Of a stretch of 64,000 nt of DNA, positions 40,001 through 51,700 are shown piece after piece. The stretch is from Acanthaster planci. Lineage: Eukaryota; Echinodermata; Asteroidea; Valvatida; Acanthasteridae. Within the stretch, counting starts at the first letter, position 1. Each line of letters starts with the position of its first letter. A program made the translations under genes and the position numbers. The notes beneath the pieces are model-generated. The model was not told the origin of the DNA. It did no database searches and saw only the letters and a program-made list of their open reading frames with translations. The stretch is from NCBI RefSeq assembly GCF_001949145.1, contig NW_019091529.1:412804-476803 (forward strand), given 5' to 3'.

Positions 40001-40476
40001 AATCAGTTTAGTTGTTAAGGTCGATGCACTTTTCACTTAATTCTTTCGTTAATTTAGGGCTCCACAAAAAAGATGCTTTATAATGCGTGTGGTACGAAGG
40101 TAGGAAAAGAGTTTGAAATTTATACCTAAAAATGCCACAGCAATTCAATTAGGCCTAATTTCGTACAGCATCTCGTGCCGAGTTTACCACGAAGAACATA
40201 CTAAAGCTGAAAGAAATTTTAATGTCTTACTAAAATTAGTGTTCAAAGGAAGCAAGGGGTTTGGCATCAGTAAAACATGACTTTAACGAGTGTTTTTAAG
40301 AGCATGGTTACATCAAGCCGGAGTCTCCTTGTTTACCTGATGATAATGCAAAGTGTCTTTTTTTATTATCATTGCCACTCTAACAGTGATCGATTGCAAC
40401 ATATCGCTGGCAACGACGGTCTTGCGTGGAATGCTTCTTAAACACCTGGCGTTAATAGCCTCGCACCTGTTTCGCC

Positions 40477-40574
40477 AAAAGTAACACAATATTCTGGCGG
40501 CTAATTGGTCGGCTGGAAACAGACGTCCCCGGGCGTCTTCGATTTCAAGCCTGAGCACTCGCGCTATTCCGCTG
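40477..40574 (-). other. weak candidate exon, product unknown
   Basis: A good acceptor (TATTTTTGTTTCAG) is followed by about 100 nt of unusually GC-rich sequence in one open frame and a possible donor CAG|GTGCGA. The same frame stays open to 40313. The peptide matches nothing I know, and it has no neighbour exon that I can join to it. Confidence 0.2.
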
Positions 40575-43430
40575 AAACAAAAATACAATAAAATGAGATA
40601 TCTTTAATATTTTTACAGATACAAAAGCTGACAAGTATACATATCAGTATTGAAACGTTAGGCCTACCTGTATATTTTTTATATCGGCCTTCCAGACTCG
40701 TCTGTCGCACTTTTTTTGCAAGTTGACACTTTTTGCGTTTTCTTCTTGTTTTTATTTCGTGATTAGGGATATGACTCTCATCATAACAAGTACTTGTGTA
40801 TAACTAAAGTACTGATGACAAAACTCACGGTACGATATCTAAGTCTTCCAAGTATAACCTTATACTCTGCTTCCCATGTCCTTTTTTTAAAGTTAGACAT
40901 GCGAAATTTAAAACCACGAGCCTTTTCATTAAGTGAAAACTTGACCGAAAATGGTACTTCGTGCATACGTCAATTAATAGCAAAAATGAAGTTTAGTACA
41001 ATTACCGTGTTCTGCCGTGTAACTACAGACACTGGGAAACCTATTTGACGGTATGCCAATGACCACAACAGGCAAATGAAATGATCACAAAGTGTTCAAT
41101 AAAGGAAAACATTACGTTTGGGTGTGGTGGGCGAAGACCTCCGAATGTTTTAAATATACAAGAGCCAAGTCCATGCAGTTGTTCAAGCACGAGACATGAA
41201 CTGATGTGGGAGACAGGGAAGGTGTCACTGCGTTTAATGCGTGACCTGCCTTACCATGACAGCACAAAGTGTGCCATTGATCTCCAAGCACATCAGCAAA
41301 TGTAATTGTGGACTCGCAATTTGACCTTATACCCATGACACAGTCGTGACTCACCTTACTATTAGGCGCCGACGATTATCTCATGTTTCAACTGACGTGA
41401 GCAAATTCCCCCTCGATCCATTCAACACACAACACACACCAAGCCAACCAGTTAGCTATTGAATGAAACAATAATTTTGCAATTACAGAAGGATTACGTC
41501 AACAAATTACAACTGATACAGCGTATGGGTACATGCTACTATGTATGCCTCCCCTCTGAGTATGGCCATAGGAATGTGTGAAAACATTACTCCAACATGC
41601 AAAGGGATGTTAATCTTCCAGGACATGCTTCTTCCAATCAGAGGTTGCCTACCCAATTTCGGTCCGTATACATTTACTTTTTGTTGTTAAACAACCATGA
41701 AGAAATGTCTACATCTGTTAAATTTCCCGCGGTCATGTTAAATGAACCTAAAGCCCAAGTGGATACATTGGGCCTATAACCTATACTGCTGCATGTGTTT
41801 TCTATAATGCAGGTTTAAGGCTTCGATAATTTCAGAACACTGATATTTATGAATTACCGTAAGCAGTGATAAAAACTTTATTTATCCGACCCGTCTGAAA
41901 ATTCGCCGAACTCAGCAAGGTGGAATGCTGAACAAGAATTTAAAATGCTATAACTGTGCTTCAAAATTATCACATATAAATCAATACCTAACAATGCAAG
42001 AACGTTCGTCACAGGTTGAAATGACAGTCGGAACTGATGTCGTCTGCAGTTTGGCTTAACTCAAGCAATCCTACTTGGTTGTCTTAGTTGACTCATTTCA
42101 ATTCCTTGCAGTCAAATATTGATATTCCAATTCAGGAAGAAATCTGCTCATTTTATTTGGGTGCCTTCATATGCAAGGAAAGCACTAAGACTGCCAACGA
42201 AGCAGTCCGAGTCCCAATATAAGCTGAGGACTCTTGCTAAATGAGATAGGCCTACATAACAATGAGTACATACCGCGCCACAGGTAAATGCGTGCTTTAG
42301 CCACTGGTGGTTTTGAGAAATAAGATAAATGTCAGGAGTAATGCGCTGCATTACTACTCCGAAAAAGAAAACTGGAGAAGTTACAACTTCATATTGTTAT
42401 TCACAAATCTTAACCCTACGGGCAAAAAATGCGTTATTCGAATGCTGGAAAAGGGCACACAAACGCCGCCACTTCGAAATTAAATCTTTTCAAAACATGT
42501 ATACGCACGATGTGGAACTAAAACGAATCCAGTGACCAAGGTAACGCCACCACCGGTCACTCACTGTTGTCCCGGAAAGCCACAATCCTGTGACAGTCGC
42601 TCCGTACTAAACCCAATAAAATTCTCAACGTCGCATCATTCATTTGTAGTCTCTGCCCACATTAGTAATGTTACTAGGCTACATGCTCAAACTGCGCCAC
42701 GACTCACCGTAATTCTGTATCACCTGTTATACTACATACCAGTTAGCAGCATAATAGGCCTAACCTGTCCTTTCTGTCCACTGCTAAGATAACGCAAAAG
42801 GAACTAAACTATCCGTTCAAATTGATGGAGGTTACAGCTGGCTGATCGTCACCGCTGTAGACGGTAAATCTGTCCTCCGGTCAAACTGTCCGGAGGAACA
42901 GAATTACCTAGGTCAAAGTGTCCCTCCCCCTTGCCCGTTATGTCCCCCTCCTGGTTATTCGTTCCCCTCTATTTGTCTCCTTTCTAAGAACCATTCAGCA
43001 ACTAATATAAAAAATAATAACTGTTAGACTTGCAAAATTAGTCAAATATATGTTCCTGCAAGAAATCAGAAAAGGCAGCAATCTATATTCTCATGTTTTG
43101 AGATCAGCTGCTTTGAGAAAAATCAAGAAAACGCTGTAACCCTCGAAGCGCTGTTTGTGAAGTTTGTCTCGCAAAAATCCATGGGCCACAGAGTGTTCCT
43201 GAGCGCCTGTACAATGCCCGGGCGAGGTCGATCTGCAGAGGACTGATTGTGACCCTCAAAAATGCTTTTTTCCCCCCATGGTTTCGTGTAGTACTAGTGG
43301 TTGGGAAATTATCTTCACGTTTGTGTTTCCTCTTCAACAATGCAACGCAGAGAATCTGTCGAATAAATAACACTTCATCGTGCAGTGAATTTTGAAGTAA
43401 CTGCATTCACCACCACAGTCACTGCGCGAC

Positions 43431-43464
43431 CATGTACATGTAGATATACATGTACATGTACATG
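43431..43464. repeat. TACATG palindromic repeat
   Basis: CATGTACATG is followed after TAGATA by three TACATG units (43447-43464). The whole is close to self-complementary. Confidence 0.7.
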
Positions 43465-43831
43465 ATTTGTGCAAGTACTGGGAATAATCGACCACACAGT
43501 CAGTGTTCACTCCCCACACGCACGTACGACGGTCAAAAAAAGTCGGTCTAAAAAGGCTATACGCCGTCAGTGCCCATCGGGAACACTTTATAAATAAACA
43601 AATATGGTAACTATCCTTGTATATTGGGCATGACAGTAACTGTTATTGGAAAAACAGAATGCTAAATGTCTCGACATTGGAGATTTGTTCGAGAAACACC
43701 TTTAGGATTCTGTACGGATCTCCAAAGAAACGGCCATTGGACCATTCCATTATCTAAAGGGATGACACCGAGATGATATATTCACGTGAGGTAAACTTCC
43801 AAAGTTCCCTAAAGAAACTTTAATTTTAAAC

Positions 43832-43854
43832 CAGTCTAAATTCTCTTTAGACTG
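43832..43854. repeat. perfect 9-bp hairpin
   Basis: CAGTCTAAA and TTTAGACTG pair exactly across a 5-nt loop (TTCTC). Confidence 0.5.
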
Positions 43855-45327
43855 TTGTTACGGTTAAGTACCTATTTCATTAGTTATAATCATGAGTTTA
43901 GGTTAACCGAAGGCATTTTTTAATAGATCTTATAAATCCTATAGACTGCCTTTATATAGTTTATGACTGAACATGTTGGAGGTCACAAGGGAAGCCTTGT
44001 CTGGGTTGGAAGCTAATTTATTTAAAACTCAGATCCAAAACTTCCAGTGAGTGGGAAAAGGCTGTTGGAATCAACCCAACAGACTAGAATCTGCTGAATT
44101 TATGAACCTAAGTGTCTAGGCCCCTATAGATCGTTCTTTTTTTCGAAGAGTGTGATATAGCACAGGAATTGTGAGTTCCTGGATCTGGAAGTTAAGTAGT
44201 TTTGGTACTTGAAGACCAGCAGTGGTGGTATCTAAGCAGTCATGGTATAGGGCCATTTGTATTGAAAAGCAAGATCATATACGCTTTCTACATCAGCATG
44301 GCTTCTTTTTGTTCCATATTTATATTAGCCACTAGGGAATCGGGGCGTGCGGTCTGTAGACCAGGCTCAAAGTGAATCAAGCGATAAAATCCCATATTTT
44401 TGTTCAAATTGTTCCCAATGACATCAAACCTCTTGGTCGGACATAAGTCTGCACTGGGCTCTATAATGTACTCAGAAGGCTTACGTCTGACACGCAAAGA
44501 TAGGATCGACTCTCCCTACCCCATGTTTAAAGCCGCCTTCAATTTTGGCTGTAAGACATCTGATATCGAGGGGCTGATTTGGAAAAATAACACAATCTAT
44601 CCTGAAAAACGAAGCAAAACTCAAGCACTTTCTTATTGAGAATTTTGAACAGTTGCAAACAATTCTTGCATCGGTCCAGTGATTGGGAAATCTGTCGAAT
44701 CCACCCTCTGTAATCATTACGGAGAGAAGTAAACACATCAATTAACAGAGTGTAGTACTGTCGTGCATTGAGCCTATTATGATTTTACCAAGGCAAATAA
44801 CCGAATTACTATACTATTGTGATACGAAAGCTTAAAAACCTTGGTGTCAGAAGTTTGGTTGTTCCCACATAGTCCCACATAGTTAAACGTATAGCTTAAT
44901 CAACATACCTCTCGACAACCCAGTGTGAGGCCCTGTAGGTAACAAAGTAGACCGATTACGCCCGCTATGTCACGTGACCTTTAGTGAGTATTAAATACCG
45001 ACAAACACGGCGTCCACCAATAGCAAAGTGTTTCATAAGTATCATTTCCCAAAAATAAAGCTGACGGTAGGTACCATACTCAGACTACTAATGAGGTGGA
45101 TACTATACCGAAGCTTGGCTGTATTATTTATAAACAACACTCAAAACATAGGTTATTATGGGCTTGATACCCACCATAGCTATATGTCACGTGATTTAGC
45201 GGTCTATTCGGTCCGATTCTTTTTCTTGTGCTTGTCAACGATGTGTCTGAGAGCTCTTGCACACGGAAATATGTGGATATTCTGACTTTTGATGAAGTAA
45301 GTTATTAAATATGACGAAGAGCCCAAA

Positions 45328-45740
45328 TTTGATAATCTCTCTGTTTGGTGCAATGACAATGATGTTTTGCCCAAGCCCTCTAAACAGCAGTCTATGACAG
45401 TTTTTTTTAACAGGAAATACCAAGAGAAGACTTGTCAATTAACTTGATCAATTTGAATGATGTGTCACATTTGAAATTATTAGGTGTTGTCATTCAAAAG
45501 GATCTGAAGTGGAATTTACACATTTCTGACACTGTCTCCAGAACTTCTCGAAGACTACATTTGTGTATACTAAAGAGAGTTAATGTTCCTGGAGATGATA
45601 TGCTCAAAGTCTTTCTTTGCTACATCAGACCGATTCTTGTGTTTGCCTGCCAAGTCTGGCACACATCAATAAATACTGAGCAAAGTAATTCTATTTAACG
45701 TGTTCAACGGCGTGCCTACCGTATCATCTTGGGTAATTAA
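45328..45740 (+). mobile_element. LINE reverse-transcriptase remnant, broken
   Basis: This is the C-terminal part of a non-LTR (CR1/L2/Jockey-like) reverse transcriptase. One frame gives a WCNDNDV...PSK segment and then TVFFN (about 45328-45440). After a frameshift near 45435-45450, a second frame gives LKLLGVVIQKDLKWNLHIS, then RPILVFACQVWHTS. A stop at 45696-45698 interrupts the frame, and RVQRRAYRIILGN closes it at 45740. The endonuclease, the catalytic FADD region and the 3' tail are missing, so it is an immobile 5'-truncated copy. Confidence 0.85.
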
Positions 45741-48699
45741 ATAAATAAAAAATGAATAAATAAACAAAGCCAGACCTATCATAGATTTTTTTATTTTGAA
45801 AACAGCAGGATTCATGAGGTCATACCAATTGTTGGGGGGGTACAAATAAACTCCTGAAGAGGGGATTGACTGAGGCGATACACACCGAAGCGCGTGTTTT
45901 TTTTTCTGTTTTTTTTGTGCAGTTCTGTTCTCTTTTAGCTCAAAATCTTCCCTTGCCTCGAAAGCCGACCTTTTAGTCGCATGGGGGGGGCGGACGCACA
46001 TTCTGCGACTCCCACCGCCCGCCAGTATGGGCTAGGTATACCAACTTTAGATTCCAGAAGATCTGGTTTATTACTCAATTACGGAAGCAAACTTTTGCAC
46101 TCAACCAGATTTGGACATGCCCCCATAAGAAAATAACGGAAAGCAAAACTCTGGTCCACTTCTGCGCCTAGTCGTGTCATACCCAGATGTATAGGCCTAT
46201 TTCACTTTTAACATTTTTACATTAGAGTCTATTTTATTGTTTATTTTGCGAGCATAGCTAGTATTTTTTAGATTAAGATTATAATTTGAATGTGTAAATT
46301 GCATGTTTAATATTTTGGAACCTTGTTGTAAATTTGAACGTTTTCAGGCTTTAGGCTGTTTTAATTCAAATGAAATAAACCTCAATAAAATAAGTGAAGG
46401 TTAGTAGTGTCAATCCATGATAATGCCCTTAGTTGTTGATGGTCTGACTCCAACACTACAGTTTTCCATTTCTCATTCACAGTTTTCGGCGGAGTCCAAT
46501 GGGGCGAATCTGTAGTTCTGTATCCAGGGGCACTCGATTCAGATGACCTCGTGGCGTCACATTTTAAACCCTGCTTATTCCGTTGGTTAGGACAGCGGGC
46601 CCTCTGCACTCAACGGATCACTTACTTCATTAAGACAGTATTACGAGTCTCGACTATTTACAATGACAAATATGTTGTTTTTCATCTTGAGTTTCAATTT
46701 TCTGGAAGGGGCACCTTAAGACATTTATTTCTTGGCAATCACAGTCGCAAACGGCTATATTTTACATGGAACCTGGAAAAAAATGTTGGGCAATATGCTG
46801 TCTGTGCTCATATATTTATATCCCAACTCAAGAAATTTTGTTTTGATCAAACCACTGCGGGCTATTTCATTTATATAACCACAAATAAATTCATTCACGA
46901 CAAATGAGAAGTACCTTCGACACAGTTAGCGCACCAATCACCTGTTTTCGTTGGCTAGAAGTGCCAACCTGTATATCCTTTAAATTCCTATTCCACAATT
47001 TTAGATGAACCCAGTATTTCTTTCAGTTCTGTCTATTTCAGCCTATTACCATGCCCTCCTTTGACTCGTTGGACTCCAAGCTATGCATGAGGCGAATATC
47101 AAAATAACTTGCAGGTGTTAACAAAAATAATCGATGGATTTCTTCTCTGATGAATAAAGGCTTTTTGGACAACACAAGATTCACGCTCACTTCACCAAAA
47201 AAGAGGATTACGTTGTGATCTCATAGGCAGCAACGGTTGGTTTGCGCTTACCAACGTGATTTTGTATATTTAAACTTCAGATATGCATCTATATGTCCGA
47301 TGTAGAAAATTCCATCTAGGGCCTACTATCTTTTATTCAAAAGAAGATGAGCGCAATTACTTCCTGATAAAGAATGGCAGCAATATGAATGGTAGCAAGA
47401 TCACTTTATGTCAATGACCTATGGTATATTGGGATGACTTTATCAACAAAAAACTGTAGTCAGGGGAAATCAATTTATACATGTAAATAAAACTTTCCTG
47501 TCAGCGCCCGCAAGAGGGCGCTGTCATTACAGTTGTCTTGTTTGGTGCGTGCGTTACAAAAAAACATTCTAAATGTGCTCCTATGACTGTACTCTTGAAT
47601 GGATATGGTGGACGACGTGTAGATACAAGTAAAGACAATGTTAAATCAATTTTCGTGTTATTTTATTGATTTCTCAGTTGTTCACAAAACACTGGGTTAT
47701 CTGGGCCTCGTAGATTTTTTCGAAGCGGATATCGATATGAGTAACTCTATAGGTCTATACATTCTCCTTTCTGTGGCCCAACAGTTATAGATACTGAGTT
47801 TCACAAATGGTTACATAACTTGCAATGCAGAGATCATAACTGAAAGATTGTATTACATGGTCAGGTTTTTGACTAGGATGTGTACAGAATTTCATGACAC
47901 TGAAATAACATTAACCTCTTAGATAAATAAATTACATTTGGTGTTGCCTTTCATCAGACATAAAAGCATTAACTTACGAAAAAATGTCAATGTCAATTAA
48001 AATCAAGATATTAGATGAATATTTCTACAGTTTTGAACCATTCAACAAAGTATAAACAAACGATCAAAACCAAAATTTCTTCAAAAGTAATTAGTTAAGG
48101 TACACCAAACTCTCTACAAGAGTGACTGGTTCGGGTGTAAAGATACCACCGTTAGAATAATTATTACATGTATTTTAAAAAGCATAAGCCCATGCTATCT
48201 ATGTTATTCTTTGGAGAAGTTAAGAAACTCATTATAAGATCTTAAAATAAATGGGATGCTTAATTTTCTGCATCCTACAGTCCAATCAGTAAGTATTGAA
48301 ATTATTTTGAAAATAGCCGACCACCATCGTGAATTTTTGTTGGCGAAGAGGCTCTCGTGTTGAGTTTGCTGCTTAAAACATAATTTTCCTACTGTGCGAA
48401 ACACAAATTGAAAGGCCCTGGAGTATTCAGAACAATTACACGCATGCAAAAATGTACTACATTGCCAGCAAAACGTCATAACTTACAACAAACGGCGCAT
48501 TGAAACTCATTGTGTCGTTTCTTCTCCATATCTTATTTTTGTTTCTGTTTCTCCAACCCCTCCCCCCTCAAAAAAATATGGCCATCATGCCGGTTATACA
48601 TCCGGGTGGGGGTATTTTGTCCCAAGCAGACAATTTTTCACTACATCATTTTATACTGATTTTTACTGAGAGCGGTCGGATAACTGTCTAGGAGCAAGA
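45741..48699. other. gene-free stretch; may include the long 3' UTR of the SOD-like gene
   Basis: I see no exon. The first AATAAA on the minus strand below the SOD-like stop codon is near 47662-47667, about 1 kb away, so part of this stretch may be 3' UTR. A CTCF-like GC hairpin is at 47502-47523. Frames at 45666-46001 (minus) and 46551-46907 (plus) match no family. Confidence 0.45.
47502..47523. promoter_or_regulatory. GC hairpin containing a CTCF-like site
   Basis: CAGCGCCC and GGGCGCTG are perfect 8-bp arms around GCAAGA. Read on the plus strand, CCGCAAGAGGGCGCT (47508-47522) fits the CTCF core CCASYAGRKGGCRSY with two mismatches. CTCF exists across bilaterians, so a boundary role 1.2 kb downstream of the SOD-like gene is possible but unproven. 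Confidence 0.3.
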
Positions 48700-48798
48700 C
48701 TAAATCCAGGGAGTGGCGTCAGATGACCTTGCTACATTACAACATGCCAGCTTTGGACTTTCCTCCCTTTCACCAGAGTCATGAGGCACAGCATGGAC
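48700..48798 (-). CDS. exon 6: last SOD-like exon with stop codon
   Basis: Acceptor CTTTGTAG. It codes VHAVPHDSGEREESPKLACC, keeping the last copper His (H1185) and the disulfide Cys. The electrostatic loop is about ten residues shorter than in SOD3, and the Arg before LAC is Lys. The frame stops at TAG 48702-48700 after TPWI. Confidence 0.85.
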   Translation of the reverse strand, partial: VHAVPHDSGEREESPKLACCNVARSSDATPWI

Positions 48799-51700
48799 CT
48801 ACAAAGTGGAAGAAAATACTTCTTGATACCAAAGTCAAGTACTTGTGAAGTGTGTGAAGTACATTACCTGTTGAAACGCATTACCTTTATGTTAATAATA
48901 ATTATCTAAATCGGGATAACGGGTGTCTAATTCAGTATTGAAAGGTAATCCGTTTTCTCAGGTTGATTCCAGTACCAAATATGCTGACTGTTCCACCAAC
49001 CCCCCCCCCCCCGCATGGCGTATCCAGTTTTTGGTGTGGGGGGCGAAGGAAATAAAAAGCGAATGCAGCTTCGGGCTTATTCAACGTGATGTTGGGGGAG
49101 AGAAAAATCAAAAGCCTTATACTCGCCGTTCTGATATCCTGCTTTTATTTTCTAGTGCTGTTTTCTTAGGTTTTGGTTGATATACTTGATAAATAAATAT
49201 ACCGATTACTTTCTTTCCTACTCATCTATGAAGCATTCTTTGTAAAAAAAAAAAAAAAGAAGAATCCATCAGGGGGGCAAGTTGCCCCATCCCCCTAAAC
49301 AAAAACTATAGGTCAATTAGCTGCCACTCTCATGTGACCGATCTGGGGAGATTTCTGTATGGTTACGAAATGGCCAAAATGTCCAAGCTCATTTTTGTTT
49401 GGTTTTTAAATGTAGGTATTGGTGGATGTCACGCGATTATAAATTGCTTGTCTTTTCTGATTTTCACACAAACACCCGCACACCTACCTTACATACCTAG
49501 TGTGGACATTCCGTTCTTTTCGTGCAGTTTAGAAAACTTAGTGAAAATACTCGTTTTCTTGAACTGGGAACACGATTTTCAGCTGGCTTTTTTTTTACAA
49601 GGTTTCTTTGACTATTCCTCTTCCTTTTACGACCAATGACCCCTACCCCAAAATGCCTCTAAAGTTCTTTTCCAGAGAAGGGGAACGCCCTTTGCACATG
49701 TGTAAGTCCACAGAACGTCTTCCTTTCCTGCATCGTGTGGACATCTTTTGTTCACAAGTCCGCACTGAGTATGTAAGGTTAGCGCACACATGCTCACACC
49801 AACACACTTAGATAATTTCCATACATTTTTCGGTCTTTTTAAATATTGATAGCAACTCTTTTTGCAACTTTCGATAACAATTCAAGGCTGATAAATGATC
49901 TGGAAAAAATGAACCTCACCACAACAGCTCTGCCAAGAATAGAGTGCTCCCCAACGAGTCCTTCGGACGTAGTAGACCAAGCCGCCCGTACTTCACTGGT
50001 TTCATCACGCAGAGCACTGCCCATTACACCACTGAGTTAAACACCACAAAAGTCAATCATTTTGATTCCCAGAACAGAGTCCATTAAACCCTTACGTATG
50101 ATCTATGGCAGTACGTTCCCTATCAATAAGGCAGAAGATTCAAGTTGCAATGTTTGAAGTAGGCCTGTCTGACACTGCCGCAATGGTGCATTAAGTTGTT
50201 GTAAAGTTACAGTGACAACATCAACGACGATGCAAGAAAAAACCCCAAGCAATCCCAATCCCAAAGAAAACATTACAGCCACCCTTACCACGACAAGAAT
50301 CTTTTAAAAAAGCAATAGACCCTATATACTCACATTCCAACAATGACGCGAAAACTGGAAAGACCACACTTCAAGAAAACTTTGTATACGTACCTAAGTG
50401 AGTACGTGGCACCGCTATATCTTGTCCCAGTCGACTTGCATCCGTTACTTAGGTCTCCAAACTCATGCACGTCTACAGTATGATCAACGAGTCCGTCTCT
50501 GTCTAAGCCGTATAAACTGGCCTTTATTTCCATAGGTCCCCCAGATTTCTGACGTAAAATGTTTTTAAATAATTTTTATGGTGATATTAAAGAAAACGTG
50601 TTGTAAATCAGGTAACAGTTCCCAAACGGAGTCATTAAAGAATTTGAATATGGTAACGTATGCAATTTCGTGTCTCTATAGCAAGCCTGAATGACTTGTG
50701 AGCATTTTTTCCGGTAATTTCTCATTTTGTATTAGCAAGATTTAGATTGACAAAAGATGGTAAATTATTACGAGGAGCTTTGGCATACAAGATAAAGCCA
50801 ATTCCTCCACTTTCTCTATTTGTCAGCCCTTACAAATGACCTCCCATTGATTGCTAGTATGAAAAGTATATTAAACAACAGAGGATTTAGTTTCTGGGGT
50901 AACATGCCTACCTTCTGCTTAAAAACCAGGAGTCCGACAACGTGGTTTTTAACAGCTGAATCCGAATAAGGGAAGTTGGCTTGAAGATCGCACCGTGCGA
51001 ATTCATAAGCAGCACTTGCATGCTGTGAAGAAAATTAGAATGAAATAGGGAATGCTTTAGAATGGAAGGTAAATTTGGTGGATAACATGCTAAAGAAGTC
51101 AAAAACTCATCCAAAATCCACTATGAGATTGTGAAATGTCAATAATACGTCGCAGTTCTTTTTATTGAGCGTTTATTTTGTTTCTTGTGAATACACTGTA
51201 CTTATGAATACACAATACTCACATTATCATCAGTGACGGCGCCCTCCTTGTTCAATGCCCCATCTTCCTTTTCCTTCACCTGACTGATTCCTTGAATCTG
51301 TTCAGCGCTGTCTTTGTTGTTATAAGCCAATCCTTGGTGACTTGTGACTGCTCCCTCTTTTTCGTTCATCACTTCCTTCTTTAAGGATGTTCCGTCACCC
51401 GATGCTCTGCCTGCGGCTTCCAGTGGACCATCCCTACATTTTATGTCTCCTGCTTTGCCTTCTGCTGCCCCTACTCCGTCGGGTTTTGCTGCTGTGATAG
51501 CTGTGTTATGTTCTTGATTTTCTTTACTAAGCATGTCTCCGTTTTGAAGGACGGCTTCTGTCACCGAATCTTTAGTGCCGCCCTCTGTGTCATCTAATTT
51601 CCAACCAGACATCTCATGTCTACTTCTGTCGTTGCTCATTCCATTATCGTCAGAGCTAATAATTTTCCAACCAGCATCAGGCTTAGCTCCCACCTTTCCA

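Larger units (their letters stand above)
37057..45327. other. 8 kb gene-free stretch
   Basis: No known gene is recognised. A weak candidate exon is at about 40477-40574, a possible 5S-derived remnant at 44181-44220, a TACATG repeat at 43431-43464, and perfect hairpins at 42874-42896 and 43832-43854. Confidence 0.5.

Noticed and set aside
45666-46001. 111-codon minus-strand frame
   Set aside because: It lies partly antisense to the LINE remnant and includes a poly-Lys stretch from a T-run; no domain is recognisable.
50908-51114. Independent start of a separate SOD gene just upstream of exon 3
   Set aside because: The open frame there begins with TTG, shows no convincing signal peptide, and only 200 bp separate it from exon 2, which has a matching-phase donor.
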